From assembly GCA_937920515.1 (NCBI GenBank), contig CALEUG010000007.1:1-64000 (forward strand): a stretch of DNA of 64,000 bases, read 5' to 3'. This document shows positions 18,744 through 26,400 of the stretch, one piece after another. Position numbers and translations under genes: made by a program. The stretch is from an uncultured bacterium (GTDB lineage: Bacteria; Acidobacteriota; Aminicenantia; Aminicenantales; Saccharicenantaceae). The notes below the pieces were generated by a model that saw nothing but the letters and a program-made list of their open reading frames with translations, was not told where the DNA came from and did not search any database. Each line of letters opens with the position of its first letter. Position 1 is the first letter of the stretch.

Positions 18744-19229
18744 CTATCTCTTTTTAACCCAGGCCGGGAGTACAAAAGATATTCTCTGGTAAAGCTGCAG
18801 TCCGTTGGCCTCGGCCTGGCCGGCCTTGAGTTCCAAAACATAGAGGGCAGGCTGGCGCGGCCTGTAACCCGGGCAGGGATCGTGCTGGCATGGCGGCACA
18901 TCCCTTTCTATGTGAACAATCTGCTGATGGGAGTTGAGCCAGATTATGTCCAGCGGAATCAGGGTGTTTTTCATCCAGAAAGAATACAGGTCCTCTTCTT
19001 CAAAGACAAACAGCATGCCCTGGTCAGGTTCCAGCTTTTCCCGGAACATAAGCCCCCGTTCCCTCTCAGCCGGGGTGACTGCCAGTTCGGCGGTTATTTC
19101 CCGGCCGCCCGGAAGGAAAACCTTGATGAACCTGTCCCGGCGGCTGGTCTGGCAGTAAAGCTGAGCCAAGATGACCAGAGAGAGAATCGTTATGGTCAGG
19201 CCGCGTTTTAGTAAAGCTGTTTGATGCAC
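18744..19229 (-). CDS. DUF192 family exported protein
   Basis: 161-residue member of the DUF192 family, function unknown. After a signal segment (LKRGLTITILSLVILAQLYC) it carries the family core: FLPGGREITAELAVT, ERERGLMFREKLEPDQGMLFVF and FWMKNTLIPLDIIWL. The GTG start at 19229 is chosen because AGGAGA lies seven bases upstream. The longer reading from 19298 would overlap the end of pcm. It is convergent with the pilin gene at 18096-18719. Confidence 0.85.
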   Translation of the reverse strand: MHQTALLKRGLTITILSLVILAQLYCQTSRRDRFIKVFLPGGREITAELAVTPAERERGLMFREKLEPDQGMLFVFEEEDLYSFWMKNTLIPLDIIWLNSHQQIVHIERDVPPCQHDPCPGYRPRQPALYVLELKAGQAEANGLQLYQRISFVLPAWVKKR

Positions 19230-19272
19230 CTTTTTTCTCCTGCCATCATTTTGCCCTGAAATCAGGATTATT

Positions 19273-19911
19273 TCAATGAATGGTAATGAGAGGCACAAAC
19301 CTCACGCCAATCAGCCTCTGTTCATCCCAGCCTGTTTCCTTCCTGGTAACCAGAACCAGTTCCTGAAAATCGATGCCCACCGGTATTATCATCTGTCCGC
19401 CTACCTTCAACTGCTCGACCAGCGCTGGCGGCACGGCAGCCGGGGCAGCTGAAACCAGGATGGCGTCGTAAGGAGCATGCTCCGGCCAGCCCATGGTACC
19501 ATCGCCTATTCGGAAATGTACGTTCCGGTAACCAAGCTTCTCCAGGACTGTCCGGGCCCGGTTTGAAAGTTCAGGAATCAATTCCACGGTATAGACTTCC
19601 CTGACGATCTCGGCCAGGACAGCCGTCTGGTAACCGGAACCGGTGCCAATCTCCAGGACTCTTTCCCGGCCGCCGAGCCTCAGGGCTTCGGTCATGTAGG
19701 CCACGATGTAGGGCTGGGAAATCGTCTGGCCTTCGCCTATGGGCAGGGGTTCATCACCATAGGCCAGTTCTTTCATCTGTTCGGGAACAAAAAGATGGCG
19801 GGGCACCCGGAGCATGGCCTTGAGGACTTTCCTGTCTTTGATTCCCCGGCGACGGATCTGGTCTTCGACCATTTCCTTTCTTTCCCGGTCGTAGGTCGAA
19901 TCCTGACTCAC
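19273..19911 (-). CDS. pcm: Protein-L-isoaspartate O-methyltransferase
   Basis: SAM-dependent repair enzyme that methylates isoaspartyl residues in aged proteins. It carries the family signature GEGQTISQPYIVAYMTEAL and the SAM motif VLEIGTGSGYQTAVL. From the GTG at 19911 the protein has 212 residues, close to the usual length, and a GGGAGGGG sequence lies just upstream. An alternative TTG at 19971 overlapping the proS stop would add 20 residues but has no ribosome binding site. It is the second gene after proS on this strand. Confidence 0.93.
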   Translation of the reverse strand: MSQDSTYDRERKEMVEDQIRRRGIKDRKVLKAMLRVPRHLFVPEQMKELAYGDEPLPIGEGQTISQPYIVAYMTEALRLGGRERVLEIGTGSGYQTAVLAEIVREVYTVELIPELSNRARTVLEKLGYRNVHFRIGDGTMGWPEHAPYDAILVSAAPAAVPPALVEQLKVGGQMIIPVGIDFQELVLVTRKETGWDEQRLIGVRFVPLITIH

Positions 19912-19967
19912 GCCCCCTCCCTGAGTTTTTATGAACAGCCCGGCCCGGAAAGCCCGGACCTCAGGCT

Positions 19968-21416
19968 TCAATACGCCCGGGCAAAATAGGCCAGAGTTCT
20001 GGCTTCCTGTCCGCAGCAGACACAGCGGCCTGACAGGTCTTTATCCTGGTCAAGAGGAATAACCCGGATGGTGGCCATCGTTTCTTCCTTGATTTTCGCC
20101 TCGCAATCTTCCCGTCCGCACCACAGGGCCCGGATAAAACCCCGTTTTTCCTCAACCGTCTTCTTGAATTCTTCGTAACTTTCAGCCTCCCTGGTGTTCT
20201 CTTTCTGAAAAGTCAGGGCCCGCTGGAACAGGGATTTCTGAATGGCCGCCAGCATCTCTTTGACCCGCTCTTCGACTCCCTCCATACCCAGGGCTGTCTT
20301 TTCCTGGCTTTCCCGGCGGACAACAATCACCTGGTTGTTCCTGACATCCCTCGGTCCTATTTCCAGGCGCAGCGGCACGCCTCTCATTTCCCACTCCGAA
20401 AACTTCCAACCGGGAGTATACTCGGTCCGGTCATCAAGGTGAACCCGGCAGCCGGCCTGCTGCAGGGAATCCCTGAGTTTACAAGCCAGCGGCAGCACGC
20501 TTTCCTTCCAGTTGCCGACAGAGATCGGAACTATTATCACCTGGATTGGTGCCACCCGGGGCGGAAATACCAGGCCGGAATCGTCGCCGTGGGACATGAC
20601 CAGGGCCCCGATCAGCCTGGTGGAAACTCCCCAGGAAGTCTGCCACACATACTGGAGTTTCTGGTTGCGGTCCTCAAACTTGATATCAAAGACCCGGGCA
20701 AAATGCTGGCCAAGGTTGTGGGATGTCCCCATCTGCAGGGCCTTGCCATCGGACATCAGGGCCTCGATGGCATAAGTGGCTTCGGCCCCGGCAAACTTTT
20801 CCCGGTCGGTTTTCCGCCCGTAGAGCACCGGGATAGCCAGCTCGGTTTCCACGAATTCGCGGTAAATCTCCAGGATGCGCAGGGTTTCTTCCTGGGCTTC
20901 CTCAAAAGTCTCGTGGGCGGTGTGCCCCTCCTGCCAGAGAAATTCCGTCGTCCGCAGAAAGGGCCTGGTCACCTTCTCCCAGCGGACGACGTTGGCCCAC
21001 TGGTTGATCAGCAGCGGCAGGTCGCGCCAGGACTGAATCCACTTGGAATACATATGGCCAATGATGGCCTCGGAAGTCGGGCGTACGGCCAGCCTCTCTT
21101 CCAGCTCGTCTTCTCCGCCGTGAGTCACCCAGGCCACTTCCGGAGCAAAGCCTTTAAGATGTTCCATTTCCTTGCGCAGAAAACTTTCCGGTATGAAAAC
21201 AGGAAAATAAGCATTAACGTGGCCGCTGGCCTTGAGGCGCCGGTCGAGCAACCTCTGGATGTTTTCCCAGATGGCATAACCGTAAGGCCTGATGACCATC
21301 ATGCCCTTCATCGGGGCATAATCGGCCAGCTCGGCCCGCCGGATGAGGTCCACGTACCAGCGAGAAAAATCTTCGCTCTTGGGAGTGATCCGGGTCACCA
21401 ATCTTTCTTCTTTCAC
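19968..21416 (-). CDS. proS: Prolyl-tRNA synthetase, short form
   Basis: Charges tRNA-Pro. This is the eukaryote/archaeon-like short ProS: 482 residues, no editing insert between motifs 2 and 3, a C-terminal zinc-type domain with Cys pairs (CGREDC and CVCCG), and a C-terminal Tyr (ARAY). Motif 2 and neighbouring signatures are visible as LPLLINQWANVVRWE and RTTEFLWQEGHTAH. The GTG at 21416 is preferred because GGAGG lies 10 bases upstream and the protein then starts close to the conserved ITPKSEDFSRWY. The frame is open to 21473. Confidence 0.96.
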   Translation of the reverse strand: MKEERLVTRITPKSEDFSRWYVDLIRRAELADYAPMKGMMVIRPYGYAIWENIQRLLDRRLKASGHVNAYFPVFIPESFLRKEMEHLKGFAPEVAWVTHGGEDELEERLAVRPTSEAIIGHMYSKWIQSWRDLPLLINQWANVVRWEKVTRPFLRTTEFLWQEGHTAHETFEEAQEETLRILEIYREFVETELAIPVLYGRKTDREKFAGAEATYAIEALMSDGKALQMGTSHNLGQHFARVFDIKFEDRNQKLQYVWQTSWGVSTRLIGALVMSHGDDSGLVFPPRVAPIQVIIVPISVGNWKESVLPLACKLRDSLQQAGCRVHLDDRTEYTPGWKFSEWEMRGVPLRLEIGPRDVRNNQVIVVRRESQEKTALGMEGVEERVKEMLAAIQKSLFQRALTFQKENTREAESYEEFKKTVEEKRGFIRALWCGREDCEAKIKEETMATIRVIPLDQDKDLSGRCVCCGQEARTLAYFARAY

Positions 21417-21511
21417 CGCTAAACTACCTCCAGCACTGTGGCTAATGATAGCCAGACGACCATTTTTTGTCAAGGAAAGGGGTGAGGACGAAACGGCCGA
21501 AAAAGGCGCAG

Positions 21512-21553
21512 GGGTGAGATGAATTTAACCCGTTTTTTCATCCCGAGGGATGA
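21512..21553 (+). repeat. Conserved leader element, copy A
   Basis: This stretch shares an ordered set of blocks with 22086-22137: GGTGAGA, AACCCG, TTCATCC and GAGGGAT. The last two blocks pair as CATCC-CGAG-GGATG. Each copy stands in front of a degenerate PilZ-like gene. The copies probably come from duplication of gene plus leader. In this copy a promoter candidate overlaps the 3' end, so the element may act as DNA rather than RNA. Confidence 0.4.
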
Positions 21554-21581
21554 TTGAAAAGCCGCTCCGGCCTGATACATT
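21554..21581 (+). promoter_or_regulatory. Candidate promoter of the first PilZ-like gene
   Basis: TTGAAA, 16 bases, TACATT with TGA directly before it (extended -10). The expected transcript start is near 21588, about 30 bases before the start codon. Confidence 0.4.
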
Positions 21582-21614
21582 GAGGGCGAAGTTTGTTTTA
21601 AGGAAAAGGAAGCG

Positions 21615-21992
21615 GTGGCTATGAATACCAGAAAGGCCACAATACCAGGAACAGACCGGGCCGGTGGCCAGGCCACGGTCAAAGAATTCAGCCTGACCCT
21701 GCCCATGACCGTCTCCGGGCTCGACGCCCGGGGACAGGAATTCCGGGAAAATTCTGTCCTGTCCACCATAAGCAGCGAACAGGCCAGCTTCCTGCTGCGG
21801 ACCAGGGTGGAGAGGAAAACGGTACTCAAGCTGGTAATTTCTCTTCCCCCCAGGCTGGCCGAGGGGCAGCCCCTGGCCCTGGTCATCAAGGGCCGGGTCA
21901 GGAGCAGCGAACCGGTCCCGGGTGAGCCAGAGCTCAGGCGGGTCGTCCTGGAGCTCGACTCCCGTTATTTCATCGGGGCCGAGGAAGCCTGA
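21615..21992 (+). CDS. Degenerate PilZ-like protein, paralogue 1
   Basis: 125-residue protein with the beta-strand pattern of a PilZ domain (FSLTLPMTVSGLDARGQEF, then VLSTISSEQASFLLRT). The c-di-GMP motifs are missing: there is no RxxxR, and the NxSxxG position reads TISSEQ. So it may have the fold without ligand binding. The start is GTG at 21615 or ATG at 21621; AAGGA upstream fits either. It is a clear paralogue of the next gene and lies in an island with a pseudo-receiver regulator. Confidence 0.65.
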   Translation: MAMNTRKATIPGTDRAGGQATVKEFSLTLPMTVSGLDARGQEFRENSVLSTISSEQASFLLRTRVERKTVLKLVISLPPRLAEGQPLALVIKGRVRSSEPVPGEPELRRVVLELDSRYFIGAEEA

Positions 21993-22011
21993 ACTTTTTT
22001 GAAATTTTCCC

Positions 22012-22032
22012 GCCGGGTGAGAAAAACCCGGC
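22012..22032 (+). terminator. Hairpin GCCGGGT / ACCCGGC after PilZ-like gene 1
   Basis: A perfect seven-pair stem with a seven-base loop (GAGAAAA) stands 20 bases after the stop codon of the first PilZ-like gene. It lacks a T-run, so it may be a Rho-dependent or processing hairpin rather than an intrinsic terminator. Confidence 0.4.
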
Positions 22033-22085
22033 CGGGCAGACGTTTAGTAAGGATGACGGGACAAGGACCTGGCCGGGCTAAAAAG

Positions 22086-22137
22086 AGGTGAGAACAGCAA
22101 CCCGAAAAATCACCCTTGGTTTCATCCTCCTGAGGGA
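22086..22137 (+). repeat. Conserved leader element, copy B
   Basis: Second copy of the leader described at 21512-21553. It adds a TCACCC block that pairs with GGTGA to give a stem, and a slightly imperfect ATCCT/AGGGAT stem. It ends about 30 bases before the second PilZ-like gene. A TTGCCA-16-TAAGAA pair follows at 22138-22165, a weak promoter candidate at the same relative place as in copy A. Confidence 0.4.
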
Positions 22138-22166
22138 TTGCCAGCACGGGGAGGCCCGGTAAGAAT

Positions 22167-22571
22167 ATGGACGAAATGAAAAATGGCTTTTTTAACCAGG
22201 ATATAAATAAATCCTCCATTCAAGGCGCAACCGGAGAACGGAGGGGAGAGCGCCTGCTGGAACTCTCCCTTCCGGCTTTGGTTCTGGGCGAAAACGCCTC
22301 CGGCCGGAAGTTCAGAGAAACCACTGAACTTCTTTCCATCAGTTCAGAGGTGGCCCGGTTCCGGCTGAAGAACCCGGTGAAAATCGGCACGGTTCTCAAG
22401 CTCAGTCTGGAAATACCGGCCACGACCCTGCTGATTTATCCTCTTCACCTGGAAATTTCCGGTCAGGTGGCCCGGCTTGAATTCAACATGGAAAAGCCTT
22501 ACCAGCAGCTGGTCACCCTGGAACTGGGCAAAAAATTCCAGCTGCAACCGGCGAGCCGGGCCAGCCAGTAA
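22167..22571 (+). CDS. Degenerate PilZ-like protein, paralogue 2
   Basis: 134-residue paralogue of the gene at 21615. It shares LELSLPALVLGENASGRKFRE and LLSISSEVARFRL with the same order and spacing. An Arg pair near the start (RRGER) could correspond to RxxxR, but the NxSxxG position reads SISSEV, so c-di-GMP binding is doubtful. A second ATG lies three codons inside. Nothing resembling an effector domain is fused to it. Confidence 0.65.
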   Translation: MDEMKNGFFNQDINKSSIQGATGERRGERLLELSLPALVLGENASGRKFRETTELLSISSEVARFRLKNPVKIGTVLKLSLEIPATTLLIYPLHLEISGQVARLEFNMEKPYQQLVTLELGKKFQLQPASRASQ

Positions 22572-22689
22572 CCGGAAAATACCGGGCCCCGACTGTTTCT
22601 CCTTAATCGACCTGATTCAACCATTTTCACCTCCCGCCTCGTGCTTATACTCAGGTAAGGTTTTTACCCTGTCGGCAGCCATTATTTGC

Positions 22690-22718
22690 TTGACACCCCT
22701 TTTCGGTTATAATATTTA
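22690..22718 (+). promoter_or_regulatory. Promoter of the response-regulator gene
   Basis: A perfect TTGACA is followed after 17 bases by TATTTA. A TATAAT also begins at 22708 but would leave only 12 bases of spacer. The transcript start is near 22725, about 34 bases before the ATG. Confidence 0.55.
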
Positions 22719-22758
22719 TTCTTGAAGAGTGAAAATTTTTGGCAAGGGGTAAAAGGGC

Positions 22759-23469
22759 ATGCCAAAGAAACAAGTCAATAAGACCGAAACCAAAATTCCT
22801 TCTCCAAAGATGGAGAAAATCACAGTTCTCATTTACTGTCCCTCGGACTTTCTGCTGGCCGGAATCTTAAAGGCACTGGAACCGGATAAGAGAATTGACA
22901 TTCTGGCGGTGGAAAAGGGGACCATCGAAAACTTTATGGAAGCCATCAAGCAGCTGAAGCCCCAGGTCATACTGTTTGCCCATCTGGAACCACTCCCCCA
23001 TCTCAAGGAAATCTGTAAGGCCATCAAGGAATTGATCAAGCCCCAGGTCAAAACCCAGCTCCTGCTTCTGGGAAACATTCCTTCCCACGAAGAAATCATC
23101 AACCTGATCAACGCCGGGGCCAGGGGCTATTTCGACCTCAACGACCCGTCCTCGCAGCTGACCGAGGCTATCAGTGTCGTCAACAAGGGTGAAATCTGGC
23201 TGCCGCGGGACAAGATGTCTTCCATCATGGACCGGATCATCTCGGTGGTCGGAAGGGATATGAAGGAGAAGACGCTCGACCAGCTGACCCCGACCGAATT
23301 CCAGGTCCTGCGGCTGATCGGTCAGGGCAAGAGCAACGAGGAAATTGCCAAGATTCTTTTCATAAGTAAGAACACTGTTCGTTCTCATATCAAGAGCATC
23401 TACTCCAAGCTGGACACCCACAGCCGGCTGCAGCTGGCACTCTACGCCATCAATTCGGCATTATTTTAA
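22759..23469 (+). CDS. NarL/FixJ-type regulator with a pseudo-receiver domain
   Basis: DNA-binding protein of 236 residues. The C-terminal LuxR-type helix-turn-helix is intact (LTPTEFQVLRLIGQGKSNEEIAKILFISKNTVRSHIKSIY, about 175-215). The N-terminal region has receiver-like strands and helices, but the usual residues are replaced: the acidic pair reads CP (VLIYCPSD), the phosphoacceptor Asp position reads Ala (ILFAHLEP), and the conserved Lys position is Asn (GYFDLND). It should therefore work without phosphorylation. No kinase gene is nearby; PilZ-like genes flank it on both sides. Confidence 0.85.
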   Translation: MPKKQVNKTETKIPSPKMEKITVLIYCPSDFLLAGILKALEPDKRIDILAVEKGTIENFMEAIKQLKPQVILFAHLEPLPHLKEICKAIKELIKPQVKTQLLLLGNIPSHEEIINLINAGARGYFDLNDPSSQLTEAISVVNKGEIWLPRDKMSSIMDRIISVVGRDMKEKTLDQLTPTEFQVLRLIGQGKSNEEIAKILFISKNTVRSHIKSIYSKLDTHSRLQLALYAINSALF

Positions 23470-23489
23470 GAAGGTCAAAGAGGGAAAAC

Positions 23490-23888
23490 ATGGTTGAAAA
23501 AACAAAGGCTAAAACAAAAAAGAAAAAGGCGACTGCCAGAAAACAGATTACCACCGCGGTGGACCTCAACCGCCGCCGGGAATGGAGGTTTGACCTGCCT
23601 CTACCGGCCGAAATCAAGGGGCAGCTGCCCCAGGGAAAACAGTTCAAAGAAAAAACCGTTCTGGAAAACATCTCATCAACCGGAGCCTATTTCACTCTTG
23701 ACAGCAGCCTGGTGGTTGGCTCCCGGGTCAACCTGGCCATCGAGCTGCCGCCGGAACTGACCGAGGGGCGCAAAATTAAACTCTGCCTGGACGGGGTAAC
23801 CGTCAGGCTGGAAAAGAAGGGGCAGAAAGGAAGAAAACAGGGGGTGGCCGTCAGGTTCAAGGATTACCGCTTCCAGGTGGAAGAGTAA
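23490..23888 (+). CDS. PilZ domain protein with intact c-di-GMP motifs
   Basis: 132-residue protein with a Lys-rich, probably unfolded N-terminus (about 1-25) and a PilZ domain. The RxxxR motif (RREWR) and the NxSxxG motif (NISSTG) are both present, so c-di-GMP binding is expected. It follows the pseudo-receiver regulator after 20 bases, which suggests co-transcription. It aligns with the two degenerate PilZ-like paralogues upstream along its whole domain. Confidence 0.8.
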   Translation: MVEKTKAKTKKKKATARKQITTAVDLNRRREWRFDLPLPAEIKGQLPQGKQFKEKTVLENISSTGAYFTLDSSLVVGSRVNLAIELPPELTEGRKIKLCLDGVTVRLEKKGQKGRKQGVAVRFKDYRFQVEE

Positions 23889-23907
23889 CCCGCCGCTGAG
23901 GACTCAA

Positions 23908-24534
23908 GTGCTGGTTGCGGCCCTGACCGGAGGCATTGCCACCGGCAAATCGGTGGTGGCCAGAATACTGGGAGAGAAGGGTTGCTACATCCAGAACGCC
24001 GACCTCCTGGCCCACGAGTTGATGTCTCCCGGTGGAGAAATCTGGCGGGAGCTGGTCAGGCATTTTGGTCAATCCATTTTGAAAAATGATCAGGAAATAG
24101 ATCGCAAGAAGCTGGGTGCAATAATTTTCCGGGATAAAGCCGAACGGGATTACCTGAACAGTCTGACTCACCCCCCGATAATGGAGAAAGTCCGGCAGAC
24201 CATCCGGAAACTGGAAGAAGAAGGCGGTTATGATATTTATATTACCGAGGCGGCCCTGGTCATCGAGGCCGGCTTTCACCAATTTTACGACCGCCTGATC
24301 CTGACCCATTGCCGGCTCGAAATCCAGGTCGAGCGGCTCTGTCGCCGCGATGGAATAAGCCCGGAGCAGGCGCTCGAGAAAATAAGGTCCCAGTTCCCGG
24401 CCGAGGAGAAGATTCCCCTGGCTCATTACCTGATAGACACCTCGGGCAGCCTGGAAGAAACCATAGAACAAACCGAGCAGGTTTACCTCAACCTTTATCA
24501 GGACCTTTTCCTGAAAAAATCAGGGTTGCTCTGA
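23908..24534 (+). CDS. coaE: Dephospho-CoA kinase
   Basis: Last step of coenzyme A synthesis: phosphorylates the 3'-OH of dephospho-CoA. The 208-residue protein opens with the P-loop GGIATGKS (about 8-15), and LLAHELMSPGG and YIYITEAALVIEAGF-like segments match the CoaE family, with LTHCRLEIQVERLCRRDG for the lid region. The start codon is GTG with TGAGGA upstream. It lies 19 bases after the PilZ gene and is probably in the same transcript. Confidence 0.93.
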   Translation: MLVAALTGGIATGKSVVARILGEKGCYIQNADLLAHELMSPGGEIWRELVRHFGQSILKNDQEIDRKKLGAIIFRDKAERDYLNSLTHPPIMEKVRQTIRKLEEEGGYDIYITEAALVIEAGFHQFYDRLILTHCRLEIQVERLCRRDGISPEQALEKIRSQFPAEEKIPLAHYLIDTSGSLEETIEQTEQVYLNLYQDLFLKKSGLL

Positions 24535-24562
24535 GCAAAGACCCGGGACCGGTATTCGAACG

Positions 24563-24574
24563 TCGGTTAACCGA
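24563..24574. repeat. Perfect 12-base palindrome between coaE and the HU gene
   Basis: TCGGTTAACCGA is its own reverse complement. It lies just after coaE and before the HU terminator. Its role is unknown; it may be chance, a restriction-type site or part of a terminator. Confidence 0.2.
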
Positions 24575-24616
24575 TGAGCGGCAATCCGGGCCGCAAAAAA
24601 AGAGGGTAAAAAGTAC

Positions 24617-24637
24617 AAAAAAAAGAGCCGGGCTCTT
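24617..24637 (-). terminator. Intrinsic terminator of the HU-family gene
   Basis: On the minus strand the stem AAGAGC-CCG-GCTCTT is followed by a run of eight T. It begins seven bases after the HU stop codon and is the clearest intrinsic terminator in the window. Confidence 0.75.
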
Positions 24638-24643
24638 CCCTGA

Positions 24644-24931
24644 CTATTCTATGGACTGCTGCTTGAGCTGTTTCTTGAAATCCTGGCCCGGACGAAATTT
24701 TACCCGGCGGCCGCCCGCGATCGGAATCTGGCGGTTCCGCCTGATGTCGCGGCCGAACCCGGTTTTCTTGGGCATGACCCGGAAACTGCCGAATCCCCTG
24801 ATTTCTATTTTTTCCCCGGCCAGCAAAGCTTTCTTGATGGTTTCCAGGATGGTTTCCACGGTCAGAGCAGCCTTGGCCCGGCTGAAATTTGCCTTTCTCT
24901 CCAGCAGGCTGGCCAGGTCGTTCTTGATCAT
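24644..24931 (-). CDS. HU/IHF family DNA-binding protein
   Basis: Nucleoid-associated protein that bends DNA as a dimer, 95 residues. Family features are the N-terminal helices (MIKNDLASLLERKANFSRAKA), the segment GEKIEIRGFGSFRV and the beta-arm RDIRRNRQIPIAGGRRVKFRPG. The arm holds the Pro residue that inserts between bases. The ATG at 24931 is chosen because GGAG lies seven bases upstream; a TTG one codon earlier is also open. Whether it is HU or an IHF subunit cannot be told from this sequence. Confidence 0.94.
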   Translation of the reverse strand: MIKNDLASLLERKANFSRAKAALTVETILETIKKALLAGEKIEIRGFGSFRVMPKKTGFGRDIRRNRQIPIAGGRRVKFRPGQDFKKQLKQQSIE

Positions 24932-24975
24932 CAACGGTCTCCTTAGTAACCGGCAAATGGAAAATGAATAGTCTA

Positions 24976-25004
24976 AAATTAGTTTATTAAAATGAAAATG
25001 TCAA
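24976..25004 (-). promoter_or_regulatory. Promoter of the HU-family gene
   Basis: On the minus strand a perfect TTGACA is followed after 17 bases by TAATTT. The leader would be about 40 bases with GGAG before the ATG. It is divergent from the nfeD promoter at 25037. Confidence 0.55.
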
Positions 25005-25036
25005 GCCAGAGGCCGGAGTTCGTCAAAATTAATAAA

Positions 25037-25065
25037 TTGACTTAAAGGCCGGGCCTTTTTATAAT
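25037..25065 (+). promoter_or_regulatory. Strong promoter of nfeD, placed for a leaderless mRNA
   Basis: TTGACT, a 17-base spacer and a perfect TATAAT. The transcript should start near 25072, only two or three bases before the GTG at 25075. No Shine-Dalgarno sequence exists in this gap. Confidence 0.7.
25044..25058. promoter_or_regulatory. Perfect palindrome filling the nfeD promoter spacer
   Basis: The spacer of the nfeD promoter is almost entirely the inverted repeat AAAGGCC-G-GGCCTTT (15 of 17 bases). A dimeric repressor or a MerR-type activator would be expected to bind in this place. The same bases with the T-run behind them could also form a short terminator for transcripts coming from the left. 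Confidence 0.45.
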
Positions 25066-25074
25066 TAAACTACT

Positions 25075-26364
25075 GTGAAGAAAATTTCAGTTCTCTTTCT
25101 TGGTCTGACTCTATTTCTGGCAGCTTCCGCTGTGCTCCAGGCCCGCATCCTGAGCCTCACCGTCAACTCCCCCATCCACCCGGTAACAACCGAGATCATA
25201 CTGAAAGCCCTGGAAAAGGCCAGGAACGAGCAGGCTGCGCTCCTTATAATCAAGCTCAACACCCCCGGGGGGCTGGATTCGTCGATGCGGGAAATTATTG
25301 AAGGCATCGTTAACTCACCGGTTCCGGTGGTGGCCTACGTCAGTCCACCCGGAGCCCGGGCAGCCTCGGCTGGATTTTTCATAGCCGTGGCCTGCGATGT
25401 CTTTGCCATGGCCCCTGGCACCAGCACCGGAGCAGCCCATCCGGTAAGCATCGGGCTTACCGGCCAGAATCAACCCGACAAGACCATGGAAGAAAAGGTG
25501 ACCCATGATGCCGCCGCTTACATCAGGACCCTGGCTGAAAAAAGGGGCCGCAATATCAAGATGGCCGAAGACGCCGTCAGACAGAGCCTGAGCTACACCG
25601 AGCAGGAAGCGCTAAAAGGAAAAATCATAGACCTGGTGGCCGGATCGGAAAGCGAATTGATCCAGGCTCTCGATGGTCGGGAGATAAAAAGATTTGACGG
25701 CCGGCTGGAAACGCTGAAATTTACAGAGAGGGAAACCCGGGAAATTCCCCTTACCTTCCGGCAAAAATTATTGATGGCCATAGCCAACCCCAACCTGGCC
25801 TACATCCTGCTGATGATCGGCCTGCTGGGTCTTTATTTCGAGTTTGCCAATCCAGGAGCCATTCTGCCAGGAGTTCTGGGTGGAATCAGCCTGCTGCTGG
25901 CTTTCTTTTCCTTCCAGATCCTGCCGGTCAACTACGTGGGTCTGCTGTTGATAATTCTGGGCACGGTGCTGTTTATACTCGAAGTCAAAGTTCACAGTTA
26001 CGGGGCTTTAACCATGGGCGGTATCGTTTCGGTGCTTCTCGGTTCCATCATGTTAATCAGGTCTCCGATTCCGGAGTTACGACCCAGCCTGAAATTCATC
26101 ATCCCGGTTGCCCTGGGCATCTCCCTGGTCTTCATCTTCCTGGTCTACCTGGTGATTAAAGCTCACACCAGAAGAACCCTGACCGGGAAAGAGGGTATGG
26201 TCGGGGAAACCGGAAAGGTACTGACCTGGTCCGGACAGGAAGGCAGGGTCTTTGTTCACGGAGAGATCTGGCGGGCAGTGGCTGACGATTCGCTGCTGCG
26301 CGGGGACCTGGTAGAGGTGGTAGAAGTCAAAAATAACCTGACCCTGAAGGTTAAAAAGATATAA
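25075..26364 (+). CDS. nfeD: NfeD family membrane serine protease
   Basis: Membrane protein of 429 residues with a ClpP/SppA-like protease domain. A signal peptide (about 1-23) leads into the protease domain: LNTPGGLDSSM, and the catalytic Ser98 in ARAASAG with a likely Lys141 in EEKVTHDAAAYI, as in the characterised archaeal relative. Four or so membrane segments follow (about 260-365), then a small beta-barrel (about 375-429), the NfeD soluble domain. It is followed by its usual partner, a slipin, after 36 bases. Confidence 0.92.
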   Translation: MKKISVLFLGLTLFLAASAVLQARILSLTVNSPIHPVTTEIILKALEKARNEQAALLIIKLNTPGGLDSSMREIIEGIVNSPVPVVAYVSPPGARAASAGFFIAVACDVFAMAPGTSTGAAHPVSIGLTGQNQPDKTMEEKVTHDAAAYIRTLAEKRGRNIKMAEDAVRQSLSYTEQEALKGKIIDLVAGSESELIQALDGREIKRFDGRLETLKFTERETREIPLTFRQKLLMAIANPNLAYILLMIGLLGLYFEFANPGAILPGVLGGISLLLAFFSFQILPVNYVGLLLIILGTVLFILEVKVHSYGALTMGGIVSVLLGSIMLIRSPIPELRPSLKFIIPVALGISLVFIFLVYLVIKAHTRRTLTGKEGMVGETGKVLTWSGQEGRVFVHGEIWRAVADDSLLRGDLVEVVEVKNNLTLKVKKI

Positions 26365-26400
26365 GGGGCAGGGCAACCTGTCCATAAAAGGAGGTCTGAA

